A DNA stretch of 64,000 bases. It comes from Paenirhodobacter hankyongi (GTDB taxonomy: Bacteria > Pseudomonadota > Alphaproteobacteria > Rhodobacterales > Rhodobacteraceae). The notes beneath the pieces were generated by a model, which did not search any database, was not told the origin of the DNA, and saw only the letters and a program-made list of their open reading frames with translations. Shown here one piece after another: positions 30,411 to 42,994 of the stretch (within the stretch, counting starts at the first letter, position 1; each line of letters starts with the position of its first letter). The DNA lies in NCBI RefSeq assembly GCF_003664585.1, contig NZ_RCHI01000014.1, forward strand, positions 53,408-117,407, in the 5' to 3' direction. The position numbers and the translations under genes were made by a program.

Positions 30411-32642
30411 ATGAGCGCAAGCTTGGCAGACAAACTGGCGCAGGAGCGGCGCGCGCGGCTGGCGGCGGAACGGCTGCTGGAGCAGAAGAAGCGCGAGCTT
30501 TTCTCTGCGAACGAAAAGCTTGCGCTGCATGCGCGGGCGCTGTCCGAGCAGATCGTGCAGCAGCGCCACGGGCTGCAGCGCGCGCTCACCGAAGCGGAAT
30601 CGCTCAAGGGCGAGAACAGCCGGGTGCGCGGCGATCTGGAGCGGGCGACCTCGGTCGCGCTGATCGCGCAGCGCCGGCTGTGGGATGCGGTCGAGACGAT
30701 CGAGGACGGCTTTGCCGTCTTCGACCGGGATCTGCGGCTGGTCGTGGCGAACCGGGCCTATCTGTCCTTCTTTCGCGGCGAGGTCGCACTGGCCGCGGGG
30801 GTTGCCTATGACGCGGTGGTGAAGCTCGTGGCGACGCATCACATGGTGGACCTTGAGGGGCGTGATCCGCTCGACTGGCACCACGAGATGGTCGCGCGCA
30901 TCCGTCGCCAGAAGATCGAGCCGATGATCGTGCGCACGCATCGCGGGCGCCACCTGCGGCTGATCGACCGCTGGGGCGAGGGGGGCGACCTTGTCTGCGT
31001 GGTGCAGGACATCTCGCGCACCATCGCCCGCGAGGCCGAGCTTGAAAGCGCCCGCGCGCGGGCCGAGGCGGCGAACCGGGCGAAATCGGCCTTCCTTGCC
31101 AACATGAGCCACGAGCTGCGCACTCCGATGAACGGTGTTGTCGGCATGGCCGAGTTGCTGGTCGACAGCGGTCTGTCCGAGGAACAGCGGCTTTATGCCG
31201 AGACCATCCGCTCCTCGGGCGAGGCGCTTCTGACGATCATCAACGACGTGCTCGACTTCTCGAAGATCGAGGCGGAGCGGCTGCGGCTTTATCCCGAGGT
31301 CTTCGACCTCGAGCGCTGCATCCACGAGGTGATGGTGCTGCTGCAGCCGACGGCGAAGGAAAAGGGCATCAAGCTTCTCGTCGATTACGATCTGTTCCTG
31401 CCGACGCGCTTCCGCGCCGATCCGGGCCGGGTCCGGCAGATCCTGACCAACCTGATCGGCAATGCGGTCAAGTTCACCGCGACCGGCCATGTGCTGACCC
31501 GCGTGGTGGGGATCGAGCGGGCGGATGGCGAGTACGACCTCCACATGACCGTCGAGGACACCGGCATCGGCATCGCCGCCGAGCATGTCGAGCACATCTT
31601 CGGCGAGTTCAACCAGGTCGACAGCGCCACCAACCGCCGCTTCGAGGGCACCGGGCTTGGCCTTGCCATCACCCGCGAGCTGGTGCGGATGATGGGCGGC
31701 TCGGTCTGGGTGGACAGCGAGCTGGGGCGCGGATCCTGCTTTGGCGTGCGCATCACCGTGCCAAGTGCCGAGCCCGCCGAACCGGTCGAGGGGCAGGGGC
31801 CCTCGACGCCGATCACGCTGCGCGCGGCGCTGGTGGTCGATGACGTCCTCGTCAACCGGATGATCCTCGAGCGGCAATTGCAGACCTACGGGCTCCAGGT
31901 CACGCTGTGCCGCAACGCGGCCGAGGCGTTGCGGGCCTTCGACGACGGCGGCGCCTTCGACGTGGTGCTGACCGATCACCGCATGCCCGACATCGACGGG
32001 ATCGAGCTGATCCGCCGCCTGCGCGATCGCGGCATCGAGACGCCGATCCTGCTTCTGACCTCGGATGCCGAGGCCTTCCGCGCGGCGCAGGCCGATTGCC
32101 GCGGCATCGACTGGCTGGAAAAGCCGGTGCTGCGTTCGGACCTGTTCCACATGCTGCAGAAGCTGTCGGGCGGTCCGCCGCCCGAGGTCGAGGAAACGCC
32201 CCCCGCGCCGGTGGTCGAGGCGACGGGAGAGGCGCGGCCGATGCGGGTGCTGTCGGTCGAGGACAACCGCACCAACCAGCTGGTCTTCCGCAAGATGGTG
32301 AAGGATTTCGACATCGTGCTGGACTATGCGCAGAACGGGCGCGAGGCGGTGGAGGTCTGGCGTCGCTTCCAGCCCGACCTGATCTTCATGGACATCTCGA
32401 TGCCCGAGATGGACGGGCGCGAGGCGACGCGGCGGATCCGTGCCGAGGAGACGGCGGGGCAACACGTCCCGATCTGTGCGCTCACCGCCCACGCGATGGA
32501 GGGCGACGGCGCCGCGATCCTTGCCGCGGGGATCGATGCCTATCTGACGAAGCCGCTGAAGAAGAGCGCGATCCTCGAGCAGCTTGAGGCGCATCAGCCG
32601 CCCGGCACCCGGCCCTGCCTGCGCCCCGCCGCGGCCGAGTGA
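30411..32642 (+). CDS. Hybrid sensor histidine kinase with two receiver domains
   Basis: A 743-residue soluble hybrid kinase. A coiled-coil N-terminus (about 1-85) is followed by a PAS domain ([22 protein letters not shown]...). HisKA has the phospho-accepting H234 in [11 protein letters not shown]; HATPase_c has [16 protein letters not shown] and GTGLGL. Receiver 1 has D522 (LTDHRMP) and WLEKPV; receiver 2 has D661 ([11 protein letters not shown]) and TKPL. There is no membrane segment, so the signal is cytoplasmic. The architecture resembles LuxQ/BarA-type kinases; no partner phosphotransfer or response regulator is adjacent. It abuts recQ tail to tail. Confidence 0.95.
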   Translation: MSASLADKLAQERRARLAAERLLEQKKRELFSANEKLALHARALSEQIVQQRHGLQRALTEAESLKGENSRVRGDLERATSVALIAQRRLWDAVETIEDGFAVFDRDLRLVVANRAYLSFFRGEVALAAGVAYDAVVKLVATHHMVDLEGRDPLDWHHEMVARIRRQKIEPMIVRTHRGRHLRLIDRWGEGGDLVCVVQDISRTIAREAELESARARAEAANRAKSAFLANMSHELRTPMNGVVGMAELLVDSGLSEEQRLYAETIRSSGEALLTIINDVLDFSKIEAERLRLYPEVFDLERCIHEVMVLLQPTAKEKGIKLLVDYDLFLPTRFRADPGRVRQILTNLIGNAVKFTATGHVLTRVVGIERADGEYDLHMTVEDTGIGIAAEHVEHIFGEFNQVDSATNRRFEGTGLGLAITRELVRMMGGSVWVDSELGRGSCFGVRITVPSAEPAEPVEGQGPSTPITLRAALVVDDVLVNRMILERQLQTYGLQVTLCRNAAEALRAFDDGGAFDVVLTDHRMPDIDGIELIRRLRDRGIETPILLLTSDAEAFRAAQADCRGIDWLEKPVLRSDLFHMLQKLSGGPPPEVEETPPAPVVEATGEARPMRVLSVEDNRTNQLVFRKMVKDFDIVLDYAQNGREAVEVWRRFQPDLIFMDISMPEMDGREATRRIRAEETAGQHVPICALTAHAMEGDGAAILAAGIDAYLTKPLKKSAILEQLEAHQPPGTRPCLRPAAAE

Positions 32643-34706
<2,064 letters not shown>

Positions 34707-34707
34707 C

Positions 34708-35001
34708 TCAGTAGCTGTAGAAGAAGCCCGCGTTGTTGAGCAGCGCGCGTTGCAGGATGATCAGCGCGATGAAGGCCACGAGCGGCGCCAGATCGAGCCC
34801 CGGGGTCATCGGCAGGAACCGCCGGATCCGGCCATAGACCGGCTCGAGCAGGTTGTTCAGCCCGTACCAGAGCTGTGCCACCAGCGGCTGGCGCAGGTTC
34901 AGCACCTGGAAGTTGATCAGCCAGCTCATGATGATGTGGGCGATCATCACGAACCAGATGACGTTCAGGATCAGGTTGAGTGCCTGAAACAGCGTGACCA
35001 T
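34708..35001 (-). CDS. YggT family membrane protein
   Basis: A 97-residue protein with two hydrophobic segments (about residues 5-27 and 66-88) around a central LVAQLWYGLNNLLEPVYGRIRRFLP, the YggT signature. The family is implicated in cell division or osmotic stress. A single YggT repeat is present, as is usual in alphaproteobacteria. It has a GGAGG ribosome site upstream (reverse complement of CCTCC at 35008-35012). It precedes recQ by one base on the minus strand. Confidence 0.88.
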   Translation of the reverse strand: MVTLFQALNLILNVIWFVMIAHIIMSWLINFQVLNLRQPLVAQLWYGLNNLLEPVYGRIRRFLPMTPGLDLAPLVAFIALIILQRALLNNAGFFYSY

Positions 35002-35137
35002 GCGAAACCTCCGGGTGGTGCCGGGTCAGAGGTAAGGCAGCACGGGGCCGCTTGCAACCGCAAGGGCGCATCTGCCGCGACGTAGCCGTTGACCGCCGCG
35101 CCGCGCTGCGGCACCGATCGGGAAAGGGGAGACGCAG

Positions 35138-35665
35138 ATGTATCCAGTCATTCGCATGGGCAAGGCCCTGCTGGTCGGGCGGGGCGCGCCGCTTGGCATT
35201 CTCGATCCGGTGGTCAGCACGCATGTCGCCTGGCCCTGGGACATCGACCCGTGGAAGGATCTGAACAACGGCCGGATCCTGACCCTGTTCGACCTCGGCC
35301 GGATCCAGCTTGCCAGCCGCTCGGGGCTGAACCGGGCGCTGCTGGCCAATCGCTGGGGCATCGTCGTCGCCGGCAACACCACCCGCTACCGCAAGCGCAT
35401 CACCATGCTGCAGCGCTTCGAGATGCGCACCCGCTGCATCGGCTGGGACAAGCGCTTCGTCTACATGGAACAGGGGATGTATCGCGACGGCGAATGCTGC
35501 AACCACATCCTGATCCGCGCCGCCGTCACCTCGAAGGCCGGGATCGTGCCGCCCGACACGGTGGTCGCGGCGATGGGGCAGGCGGCGCAAAGCCCCGAGC
35601 TGCCGGCCTGGGTGCAGCACTGGATCGCCGCCGATCACGAGCGCCCCTGGCCGCCCGCACTCTGA
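35138..35665 (+). CDS. Acyl-CoA thioesterase-like protein (hot-dog fold, THEM6-type)
   Basis: A 175-residue protein of the 4HBT_2-like hot-dog superfamily. VSTHVAWPWDIDPWKDLNNGRILTLFDLGR has the conserved Asp-x-x-x-His/Asn-Asn region of these thioesterases, and KRITMLQRFEMRTRCIGWDKRFVYMEQGM matches the central strands. The likely activity is hydrolysis of acyl-CoA, with substrate unknown. It has GGGAAAGGGGAG before the ATG and stands alone between yggT and an MFS gene. Confidence 0.8.
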   Translation: MYPVIRMGKALLVGRGAPLGILDPVVSTHVAWPWDIDPWKDLNNGRILTLFDLGRIQLASRSGLNRALLANRWGIVVAGNTTRYRKRITMLQRFEMRTRCIGWDKRFVYMEQGMYRDGECCNHILIRAAVTSKAGIVPPDTVVAAMGQAAQSPELPAWVQHWIAADHERPWPPAL

Positions 35666-35759
35666 ACCCGCCCCCGCGCGGTGGCTTGCGCCGCGGCGCG
35701 ATTTGCGGCTTGATCGCGCCACGGGCGACGCGGGTGCCCGCGGCACACGGGGGACGGGT

Positions 35760-37115
35760 ATGATCACCACGCGCAAGCGGATCTGGGGCTGGTGGTTCTT
35801 CGACTGGGCCAGCCAGCCCTACAACACGCTGCTGATCACCTTCATCTTCGCCCCCTTCATGGAAGACCTGCTGGGCAGCGGCAGCACGGCGCAGACGGTC
35901 TGGGGCTATGGCGTCGGGCTGGCGGGCATCGTGATTGCGCTCGCCTCGCCCTTCCTTGGTGCCATTGCCGACCGATCGGGCCGGCGGATGCCCTTCATCT
36001 GGCTGTTCTCGCTGATGTATGTCGGCGGCGCCTGGGGGCTTTGGTATTCTGTGCCGGGCAGCTTCAGCCTGCTGCTGGTGATGACCTCGTTTGCGATCGG
36101 CATGATCGGCATGGAATTCGCCACCACCTTCACCAACGCGATGCTGCCCGACCTGGCCACGCGCGAGGAGATGGGCAAGGTCTCGGGCTCGGGCTGGGCC
36201 TTCGGCTATGTCGGCGGGATGCTGTCGCTGATCGTCATGCTCGGCTTCTTGCAGGTCAATCCGAACACCGGCCACACGATGATCGGCCTGCCGCCGATGT
36301 TCGGCCTCGATCTTGCCGCGCGCGAGGATACGCGCATCGTCGGGCCGCTGACGGCGGTGTGGTATGCCGTCTTCATGATCCCGTTCTTCCTTTGGGTGCG
36401 CGAGCCGCGCCGGCCGGGCGCGGTGCCGGTGACCCGCGCCGTGCGCGAGGCCTGGCCCGAGCTGCGCACCACGCTGAAGACCCTGCCGGCCGAGCGCAGC
36501 CTGTTCGCCTATCTCGTCTCGTCGATGTTCTACCGCGACGCGCTGAACGGCATCTACACCTTCGGCGGGCTCTACGCGAAGGGCGTGCTGAACTGGTCGA
36601 TCACGATGATCGGCATCTTCGGCATCCTCGGCACGATCACCGGGGCGATCTTTGCCTGGCTGGGCGGCAAGGCGGATGACCGCTTCGGCCCGAAGGCGGT
36701 GATCGTGTTCAACCTGGTGGTGCTGACCGCGGTCGTCGTCGCCGTTGTCTTCATCTCGCGCGAAAGCGTCTGGGGCATCGCGGTCGGGCCCGACAGCCAT
36801 CTCCCCGACATCGCCTTCTATGCCATGGGCGGGTTGATCGGGGCGGCGGGCGGGGCGCTGCAATCGGCAAGCCGCACCATGCTGGTGCGTCAGGCAAACC
36901 CGGCGAAGATGACCGAAAGCTTCGGCCTTTATGCCCTTACCGGCAAGGCCACGGCCTTCATCGCGCCGCTGTCGATCGGGGTGATGACGCAGCTGACCGA
37001 CAACCAGTCGATCGGCATCACTCCCATCATCGTGCTTTTCGTTCTCGGTCTCGTGCTGCTAGGTTGGGTGAAATCCCGCCCCGCTGCGCCGTCCGAAGGA
37101 GGTCCTTCCGCATGA
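35760..37115 (+). CDS. MFS transporter, UMF1/Atg22-like
   Basis: A 451-residue membrane protein with about 12 transmembrane segments. N-terminal WGWWFFDWASQPYNTLLITFIFAPF is characteristic of the UMF1 (Atg22-like) family, and an MFS loop signature appears in AIADRSGRRMPFI. The central cytoplasmic loop contains FLWVREPRRPG. Substrate unknown; relatives export amino acids or unknown solutes. Its stop overlaps the mepA start (ATGA), so the two are translated from one mRNA. Confidence 0.9.
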   Translation: MITTRKRIWGWWFFDWASQPYNTLLITFIFAPFMEDLLGSGSTAQTVWGYGVGLAGIVIALASPFLGAIADRSGRRMPFIWLFSLMYVGGAWGLWYSVPGSFSLLLVMTSFAIGMIGMEFATTFTNAMLPDLATREEMGKVSGSGWAFGYVGGMLSLIVMLGFLQVNPNTGHTMIGLPPMFGLDLAAREDTRIVGPLTAVWYAVFMIPFFLWVREPRRPGAVPVTRAVREAWPELRTTLKTLPAERSLFAYLVSSMFYRDALNGIYTFGGLYAKGVLNWSITMIGIFGILGTITGAIFAWLGGKADDRFGPKAVIVFNLVVLTAVVVAVVFISRESVWGIAVGPDSHLPDIAFYAMGGLIGAAGGALQSASRTMLVRQANPAKMTESFGLYALTGKATAFIAPLSIGVMTQLTDNQSIGITPIIVLFVLGLVLLGWVKSRPAAPSEGGPSA

Positions 37116-38008
37116 TCCGTCTGCTTGCCGCCGTGATGCTGTGTCTTGCCGCCGCGCTGCCCGCCCGGGCCGAGCCGCTGGCGCGACAGCTGTTCGGGGC
37201 AGAGACGGCGCCGACGGCGGGGGCGCCGACACCGATCGGCTTCTACTCGCGCGGCTGTGCGGCGGGGCTGGTGGCGTTGCCCGAAACCGGGCCGACCTGG
37301 CAGGCGATGCGGCTCAGCCGCAACCGCTATTACGGCCAGCCCGAGATGATCTCCTATCTTCAGGACCTGTCGCGCTATGCCGCCACGCTACCGGGCTGGA
37401 ACGGGCTTTACATCGGCGACATCAGCCAGCCCCGCGGCGGCCCGATGACCGGTGGCCATGCCAGCCACCAGATCGGCCTTGATGCCGATATCTGGATGCT
37501 GCCCGCGAGCCGGCTGACCCTGAGCCGCGCCGACCGCGAGAAGATCTCCTCGATCTCGATCCGCACCGAGGACCAGACCCGGGTGAACGCCAACTGGACG
37601 CCGGCGCATATGGCGCTGTTGCGGGCCGCCGCCTCGGACCCGCGGGTCGACCGGGTGTTCGTCGCCGCCGCCGCGAAGATCGCGATGTGCAATGCCGCGC
37701 CGAAGGGCGATCGGGCCTGGCTGCAGAAGATCCGCCCGATCTATGGCCATAACGAGCATTTCCACGTGCGGCTGAAATGCCCGTCCGGCTCGCCCCTGTG
37801 CCAGGTGCAAAGCCCCACCGTCGACGAGCTGTCGAAGGGCGGCGACGGCTGCGACGAGACGCTGAACTGGTGGGTGACCACCTATCTCGACGAGCTGCGC
37901 CACCCGCCGAAGCCGCCGGCAAACCCGGGGCCTGCGCCGAAGACGGCGAAGACCTATGTCCTGTCGGATCTGCCTGCCGAATGCCGCACTGTCCTCGCCT
38001 CGCGCTGA
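37112..38008 (+). CDS. mepA: Penicillin-insensitive murein endopeptidase
   Basis: A 298-residue periplasmic LAS-type zinc peptidase that cuts D-Ala-meso-DAP cross-links. A signal peptide (about residues 1-21, [16 protein letters not shown]) is followed by GFYSRGC. Zinc ligands are in [16 protein letters not shown] (His...Asp) and [14 protein letters not shown] (HxH). Several Cys occur in the C-terminal part, as in MepA. The start Met overlaps the MFS stop. It ends inside the start of the next gene by 28 bases, so three genes are tightly packed. Confidence 0.94.
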   Translation: MIRLLAAVMLCLAAALPARAEPLARQLFGAETAPTAGAPTPIGFYSRGCAAGLVALPETGPTWQAMRLSRNRYYGQPEMISYLQDLSRYAATLPGWNGLYIGDISQPRGGPMTGGHASHQIGLDADIWMLPASRLTLSRADREKISSISIRTEDQTRVNANWTPAHMALLRAAASDPRVDRVFVAAAAKIAMCNAAPKGDRAWLQKIRPIYGHNEHFHVRLKCPSGSPLCQVQSPTVDELSKGGDGCDETLNWWVTTYLDELRHPPKPPANPGPAPKTAKTYVLSDLPAECRTVLASR

Positions 38009-38895
38009 CCGGCGCCCTCGTCGGACTGGTGCTGGGCCTTGGCGGCGGGGCGGGAGGTGCCGCCGGCACGCAGGCGCCGCGCGCGGAATTCCTGCAAAGC
38101 TGGGTCTGGACGGTGGCGAACCCCGCCTTCGGCGGCTTTTCCGGCATTGAACTCGGCCCCGACGGGCGCGATTTCGTCACCCAGTCGGACCGGGCCACGA
38201 TCTGGCGCGGGCGGATCAGCCGCGATGCCACCGGCCGCATCCTCGGCGTTTCCACCAGCGGCCCGGTGCAGCTCCACGACAGCGCGGGCAGGCCGCTCGA
38301 CACCGTGACGGGCGATTCCGAGGGGCTGGCCGAGGCGCCCGACGGCAGCGTCTACATCTCGTTCGAGGGGGTGGCGCGCGTCGCCCATTACCCCACCGAC
38401 GACGGCCCGGCCGAGCGCCTGCCGCGCCCCGAGGCGTTCAAGCATTTCCAGCGCAACTCCTCGCTCGAGTCGCTGGCGATCGACGCCGAGGGCACGCTCT
38501 ACACCCTGCCCGAACGTTCGGGCAGTCTCGAGCTGCCCTTCCCGGTCTGGCGCTATCGCAACGGCGCCTGGGACCAGCCCTTCTCGATCCCGCGCGACGG
38601 CAGCTGGTTGCCGACCGATGCCGATTTCGGCCCCGACGGGCGCTTCTACCTGCTCGAGCGCGACTTCTGGGGCTTTCTGGGCTTCCTCACCCGGGTGCGG
38701 GTCTTCGATATCAAGGGCGACACGATCACCGGCGGCGAGGTGCTGGTGCAGACCGGCGTCGGCACCCATGATAACCTCGAGGGGCTGTCGGTCTGGCGCG
38801 ACGCGCAGGGGGCGATTCGCCTGACGATGATCTCGGACGACAATTTCTTCCTGCTGCAGCGCACCGAGATCGTCGAATACCGGCTGCGCCCCTGA
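37981..38895 (+). CDS. Esterase-like phytase-domain protein, exported
   Basis: A 304-residue protein with an N-terminal signal ([23 protein letters not shown]) and an Esterase-like/phytase-like beta-propeller domain: [87 protein letters not shown]. The repeated D-x-E-G/S-L-x patterns are propeller blades. It is probably periplasmic; the activity is not defined for this family. The chosen ATG lies within the mepA end. An extra 5' frame exists but would remove the signal peptide. Confidence 0.84.
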   Translation: MPHCPRLALTGALVGLVLGLGGGAGGAAGTQAPRAEFLQSWVWTVANPAFGGFSGIELGPDGRDFVTQSDRATIWRGRISRDATGRILGVSTSGPVQLHDSAGRPLDTVTGDSEGLAEAPDGSVYISFEGVARVAHYPTDDGPAERLPRPEAFKHFQRNSSLESLAIDAEGTLYTLPERSGSLELPFPVWRYRNGAWDQPFSIPRDGSWLPTDADFGPDGRFYLLERDFWGFLGFLTRVRVFDIKGDTITGGEVLVQTGVGTHDNLEGLSVWRDAQGAIRLTMISDDNFFLLQRTEIVEYRLRP

Positions 38896-38988
38896 TCGCG
38901 CTTGACCGACGGGGCGCGCAGGCGTATCCGCGCCCCTTGTCCGGCTTGGCCGGGCCATGTCTCCGCGACCATGTAAAAACGGTGAACC

Positions 38989-39609
38989 ATGAAACGTTAT
39001 CTGCCCGGCGTTCTCGCCATGGCCGCCATCGTGGTGGCCTCCAACATCCTGGTGCAATACCTGTTCGGCCAGTGGCTGACCTGGGGCGCCTTCACCTATC
39101 CCTTCGCCTTCCTCGTCACCGACCTGACCAACCGCCTGCAGGGCCCGCGCGCGGCGCGCGGCGTGGTCGTGGCCGGTTTCGTCGTCGGCATCATCTGCTC
39201 GCTGATCGGCTCGCAGATCATCGGCGAGTTCGGCCCGCTCGTCAGCTTCCGCGTGGCGCTCGGCTCGGGCGCGGCCTTCCTCGCGGCGCAGCTGACCGAC
39301 GTGAGCGTGTTCAACGCGCTGCGCCGCGACCGCTGGTGGAAGGCGCCGCTCGTCTCCACCCTGATCGGCGCGAGCCTCGACACCGCGATCTTCTTCACCA
39401 CGGCCTTTTCGCTGCAGCTTGCCTGGCTCGAACCGGGCAACGACGTCTCCTGGGCGAACGAGATGCTGCCGCTGCTGAGCTTCGGACCGATGGTGCCGCT
39501 GTGGATCTCGCTCGCCTGCGCCGACTGGTGTGTAAAAATTGCACTTGCGGTGATCGCTCTGGCGCCTTTTCGGGCATTTACCTGGCGCAACTCGCCAAGC
39601 GTTGCGTAA
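38989..39609 (+). CDS. YhhQ-family queuosine precursor transporter (VUT family)
   Basis: A 206-residue integral membrane protein of the VUT/ECF-like YhhQ family, proposed to import preQ0/preQ1 for queuosine tRNA modification. About six hydrophobic segments are visible, and the conserved GAFTYPFAFLVTDLTNRLQGPRAARG lies between the second and third. ISLACADWCVKIALAVIALAPFR near the C-terminus also fits. GTGAACC precedes the ATG; there is no clear preQ1 riboswitch in the 93-base upstream gap. It is a single gene. Confidence 0.88.
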   Translation: MKRYLPGVLAMAAIVVASNILVQYLFGQWLTWGAFTYPFAFLVTDLTNRLQGPRAARGVVVAGFVVGIICSLIGSQIIGEFGPLVSFRVALGSGAAFLAAQLTDVSVFNALRRDRWWKAPLVSTLIGASLDTAIFFTTAFSLQLAWLEPGNDVSWANEMLPLLSFGPMVPLWISLACADWCVKIALAVIALAPFRAFTWRNSPSVA

Positions 39610-39660
39610 ATTCGCTTGCCATACACCAGATCTGTGCCACCCTCTCCCTATCGGCAACGC

Positions 39661-39735
39661 ATGAAAGGAGGTGGTCCAGTGTCTAGAGTGATATTGGAGA
39701 GAGGTGTCGGGACAGTCAGGGGGGCCGAGGCCTGA
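39661..39735 (+). CDS. Tiny ORF with hyper-extended Shine-Dalgarno (candidate)
   Basis: A 24-codon frame from ATG 39661 (MKGGGPVSRVILERGVGTVR then GAEA). A GTG at 39679 gives an 18-residue version that sits a few bases after GAAAGGAGGTGG, and is the more plausible start. Codons 2-6 themselves form the ribosome-binding stretch. I do not recognise the peptide. It may be a leader peptide, or incidental inside a non-coding RNA; the downstream hairpins and terminator suggest a stand-alone transcript. Confidence 0.4.
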   Translation: MKGGGPVSRVILERGVGTVRGAEA

Positions 39736-39817
39736 GGGCAAACCCTAGGGTCGAGAACCCTGGCTGGGACGGAGGATCTGATCCAGACCCTAACCGGACC
39801 ATCTCCGTAGATCTCGG

Positions 39818-39851
39818 GGGCCGCTGCCGGAGGCATGCGGCCCTTTCTATT
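39818..39851 (+). terminator. Rho-independent terminator
   Basis: GGGCCGC-TGCC-GGA-GGCA-T-GCGGCCC followed by TTTCTATTT: an 11-bp stem with one bulged T, and a T-rich tail on the plus strand, 87 bases before xseB. Confidence 0.75.
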
Positions 39852-39938
39852 TGGCGCGATTCCGCCGCGGCGCGCATGGTTTGGCTGGAAAACCGCCCCC
39901 GTCCGTGGCATCCCGTCCGGCAAGCAAGGGAGAATGCG

Positions 39939-40187
39939 ATGACCGCGACCGATGCCGACATTGCGGCGATGAGCTTCGAACAGGCGATGAAGGAACTCGA
40001 GACCGTCGTCGGGCAGCTCGAGCGCGGCGAGGTGCCGCTCGATGCCTCGATCCGGCTCTACGAGCGCGGTGCGGCGCTGAAGGCGCGCTGCGCTGCGCTG
40101 CTGAAGGAGGCCGAGGAGCGGGTCGAGAAGATCACCCTCGGCGCCGATGGCGCGCCCACGGGCACGGTGCCGGTCGAAGGCCTGTGA
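39939..40187 (+). CDS. xseB: Exodeoxyribonuclease VII small subunit
   Basis: An 82-residue protein with MSFEQAMKELETVVGQLERGEVPLDASIRLYERG, the XseB signature of a helical hairpin that coats the large subunit XseA. Length is standard. It is the first gene of the xseB-ispA-dxs unit, an order conserved in many proteobacteria. Its stop overlaps the ispA start (TGATG). An upstream 21-codon in-frame extension is disregarded because AAGGGAGAA lies next to the 39939 ATG. Confidence 0.95.
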   Translation: MTATDADIAAMSFEQAMKELETVVGQLERGEVPLDASIRLYERGAALKARCAALLKEAEERVEKITLGADGAPTGTVPVEGL

Positions 40188-41053
40188 TGTTCGACACCCG
40201 TCTTCACGCGGCGCAGCAGGCCGTTGGCGCGGCGCTCACGCAGGCGATGACGCGGTTCCCCGAGGGGCCGCTGCACGATGCCATGGGCTATGCGGCGCAG
40301 GGCGGCAAGCGGCTGCGCGCCTTCCTCGTGCTCGAATCGGCGGCGCTCTTCGGCATTCCCGCGGCGCAGGCGATGCCTGCCGCGGTGGCGGTCGAGGCGC
40401 TGCATGCCTACAGCCTCGTGCATGACGACCTGCCGGCGATGGATGACGACGACCTGCGCCGCGGCCAGCCCACGGTGCACCGCAAATGGGACGAGGCGAC
40501 GGCGATCCTTGCGGGCGACGCGCTGCAGACCCTCGCCTTCGAGCTTTGCGCCGAGCCGGTGCTTGGCCCGGCCGAGCGGCGCATCGCGCTCGTCGCCGCG
40601 CTCGCGCAGGCCTCGGGCGCGGCGGGGATGGTGCATGGCCAGATGCTCGACATCGCGGCCGAGACCGCGCCCGCGCCGCTGACGCTCGCCGAGATCACCC
40701 GGCTGCAGGCGGGCAAGACCGGCGCGCTGATCTCTTTCTCGGCCGAGGCGGGGGCGATCCTCGCCGGCACCGACCGGGCGCCGCTGGCCACCTATGCACA
40801 GGCGCTTGGCCTTGCCTTCCAGATCGCCGACGACATCCTCGATGTCGAGGGGTCGGAAGAGGTGGCGGGCAAGCGGCTGCACAAGGATGCCGAGGCGGGC
40901 AAGGCGACCTTCGTCTCGCTGCTGGGCCTTGCCGGTGCGAAGGCCCGCGCCGCGGCGCTGGTGGCCGAGGCCGAAGCCGCCCTTGCGCCCTATGGCGAGA
41001 AGGCCGAAACATTGCGGGAAACGGCGCGCTTCGTTATCTCGCGCGACAGATGA
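40187..41053 (+). CDS. ispA: Farnesyl diphosphate synthase (polyprenyl synthetase)
   Basis: A 288-residue trans-prenyltransferase that condenses IPP with DMAPP/GPP to [16 protein letters not shown], the first aspartate-rich motif [29 protein letters not shown], and the second aspartate-rich motif in [15 protein letters not shown] are all present. Length fits IspA. It starts in the xseB stop and is 13 bases from dxs, so precursor and product enzymes of isoprenoid synthesis are co-expressed. Confidence 0.95.
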   Translation: MFDTRLHAAQQAVGAALTQAMTRFPEGPLHDAMGYAAQGGKRLRAFLVLESAALFGIPAAQAMPAAVAVEALHAYSLVHDDLPAMDDDDLRRGQPTVHRKWDEATAILAGDALQTLAFELCAEPVLGPAERRIALVAALAQASGAAGMVHGQMLDIAAETAPAPLTLAEITRLQAGKTGALISFSAEAGAILAGTDRAPLATYAQALGLAFQIADDILDVEGSEEVAGKRLHKDAEAGKATFVSLLGLAGAKARAAALVAEAEAALAPYGEKAETLRETARFVISRDR

Positions 41054-41066
41054 AACGGGAGTGCCG

Positions 41067-42977
41067 ATGAGCGAGACCCCGAAGACCCCGATCCTCGACC
41101 GCGTGCAGCTGCCCTCTGACCTCAAGGCGCTGACCGATCGCGAGTTGCGCAAGCTTGCCGAAGAGCTGCGCGCCGAGACCGTCTCGGCGGTGTCGGTCAC
41201 CGGCGGGCATCTGGGCGCGGGGCTGGGCGTGGTCGAGCTGACCGTGGCGCTGCATGCTGTCTTCGACGCGCCGCGCGACAAGATCATCTGGGACGTCGGC
41301 CATCAGTGCTATCCGCACAAGATCCTGACCGGCCGGCGCGACCGCATCCGCACGCTGCGCACCAAGGGCGGGCTTTCGGGCTTCACCAAGCGCTCGGAAA
41401 GCCCCTATGACCCGTTCGGCGCCGGGCACAGCTCGACCTCGATCTCGGCCGCCGTGGGCTTTGCCGCGGCGCGCGAGCTGGGCGCGCCGACGGGCGATGC
41501 GATTGCGGTGATCGGCGACGGCGCGATGACCGGCGGCATGGCCTTCGAGGCGATGAACCACGCCGGCCATCTCGGCAAGCGGCTCTTCGTGGTGCTGAAC
41601 GACAACGAGATGTCGATCGCTCCGCCGGTCGGTGCGCTCTCGACCTATCTGACCCGGCTTTATGCCGAGGGGCCGATGCAGGACCTGAAGGCGGTGGCGA
41701 AGGGCGCGGTCAGCCTGCTCCCCGAGACCCTGCAGGAAGGCGCGCGCCGGGCGAAGGAGATGCTCAAGGGCATGGCCGTCGGCGGCACGCTCTTCGAGGC
41801 TCTCGGTTTCACCTATGTCGGGCCGGTCGACGGCCATGACCTCGATGCGCTGCTGCCGCTGCTGCGGATGCTGAAGGCGCGGGCGACGGGGCCGGTGCTG
41901 ATCCATGTGCTGACGAAGAAGGGCAAGGGCTATGCCCCGGCCGAAAGCCGCCCCGATGGCGGCCATGCGACGAACCGTTTCGACGTGGCGACCGGGGTGC
42001 AGGTCAAGGCGCCGTCGAACGCGCCCTCCTACACCCGGGTCTTTGCCGAGAGCCTGGTGAAGGAGGCCGCGCGTGACGAGAAGATCGTCGCGGTGACCGC
42101 CGCCATGCCCGAGGGCACCGGGCTGAACCTGTTCGCCGAGCGCTTCCCGCGCCGCTGCTTCGATGTCGGCATCGCCGAGCAGCACGCGGTGACCTTCTCG
42201 GCCGGGCTGGCTGCGGCCGGGATGAAGCCCTTCTGCGCGATCTATTCGACCTTCCTGCAGCGCGGTTATGACCAGATCGTGCATGATGTCGCAGTGCAGC
42301 GCCTGCCGGTGCGCTTCGCCATCGACCGCGCCGGGCTGGTCGGCGCCGATGGCGCGACCCATGCCGGCAGCTTCGACATCGGTTTCATGTCCTCGCTGCC
42401 CGGGATGGTGGTGATGGCCGCGGCCGACGAGGCCGAGCTGGTCCACATGGTCGCCACCGCCGCCGCGCATGACGAGGGGCCGATCGCCTTCCGCTATCCG
42501 CGCGGCGAGGGCATGGGCGTCGAGATGCCCGAGGCGGGTGTGCCGCTCGAGATCGGCAAGGGCCGGATCGTGGCCGAGGGCGCGCGCGTCGCGATCCTCA
42601 GCTATGGCACGCGACTGGCCGAGGTGCTGAAGGCGCGCGAGGCGCTGGCGGCGCGCGGGCTGGCCCCGACCGTGGCCGATGCCCGCTTCGTCAAGCCGCT
42701 CGACACCGATCTGATCCTGCGGCTGGTGGCCGAGCACGAGGCGATCCTCACCATCGAGGAAGGCGCGATCGGCGGCTTCGGCAGCCATGTCGCGCAATTC
42801 CTGGCCGAGAGCGGGGTCTTTGACCGCGGCTTCCGCTTCCGCTCGATGGTGCTGCCCGACACCTTCATCGACCACGCAAGCCCCGAGGACATGTATCGCA
42901 GTGCCGGTATGAACGCCCCCGAGATCGAGGCGAAGGTGCTCGACCTGCTGGGCGTCGCCGTGGCGAAACGGGCCTGA
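41067..42977 (+). CDS. dxs: 1-deoxy-D-xylulose-5-phosphate synthase
   Basis: A 636-residue TPP enzyme, the entry step of the MEP isoprenoid pathway, joining pyruvate and glyceraldehyde 3-phosphate. Hallmarks: [18 protein letters not shown], the TPP site [51 protein letters not shown] and [18 protein letters not shown]. Full family length. It is the last gene of xseB-ispA-dxs, followed by a convergent gene behind a bidirectional-looking terminator region. In photosynthetic Rhodobacteraceae a second dxs exists elsewhere; this window shows one. Confidence 0.97.
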   Translation: MSETPKTPILDRVQLPSDLKALTDRELRKLAEELRAETVSAVSVTGGHLGAGLGVVELTVALHAVFDAPRDKIIWDVGHQCYPHKILTGRRDRIRTLRTKGGLSGFTKRSESPYDPFGAGHSSTSISAAVGFAAARELGAPTGDAIAVIGDGAMTGGMAFEAMNHAGHLGKRLFVVLNDNEMSIAPPVGALSTYLTRLYAEGPMQDLKAVAKGAVSLLPETLQEGARRAKEMLKGMAVGGTLFEALGFTYVGPVDGHDLDALLPLLRMLKARATGPVLIHVLTKKGKGYAPAESRPDGGHATNRFDVATGVQVKAPSNAPSYTRVFAESLVKEAARDEKIVAVTAAMPEGTGLNLFAERFPRRCFDVGIAEQHAVTFSAGLAAAGMKPFCAIYSTFLQRGYDQIVHDVAVQRLPVRFAIDRAGLVGADGATHAGSFDIGFMSSLPGMVVMAAADEAELVHMVATAAAHDEGPIAFRYPRGEGMGVEMPEAGVPLEIGKGRIVAEGARVAILSYGTRLAEVLKAREALAARGLAPTVADARFVKPLDTDLILRLVAEHEAILTIEEGAIGGFGSHVAQFLAESGVFDRGFRFRSMVLPDTFIDHASPEDMYRSAGMNAPEIEAKVLDLLGVAVAKRA

Positions 42978-42994
42978 GCGGGGGGCGCGGAAGG

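Larger units (their letters stand above)
39661..39851 (+). ncRNA. Candidate structured small transcript between yhhQ and xseB
   Basis: This 191-base stretch fills most of a 329-base gap. It opens with GAAAGGAGGTGGTCCA (39663-39678), which can pair over 16 consecutive positions (one G-U) with the expected 16S rRNA 3' end. It then has GGCC-GA-GGCC, the AGGGT-CGAGA-ACCCT hairpin (39747-39761), long-range ACGGAG/CTCCGT (39769-39774 with 39803-39808) and a terminator hairpin with a T-tract. Expression is not known. It is annotated as a candidate only; upstream 39610-39660 would hold its promoter. Confidence 0.45.

Noticed and set aside
38896..38988. preQ1 riboswitch before the YhhQ transporter
   Set aside because: No preQ1-I or preQ1-II consensus could be recognised in the 93-base gap.
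39661..39690. Remnant of a 16S rRNA gene 3' end on the minus strand
   Set aside because: Only the anti-Shine-Dalgarno part matches; the bases next to it do not resemble rRNA.
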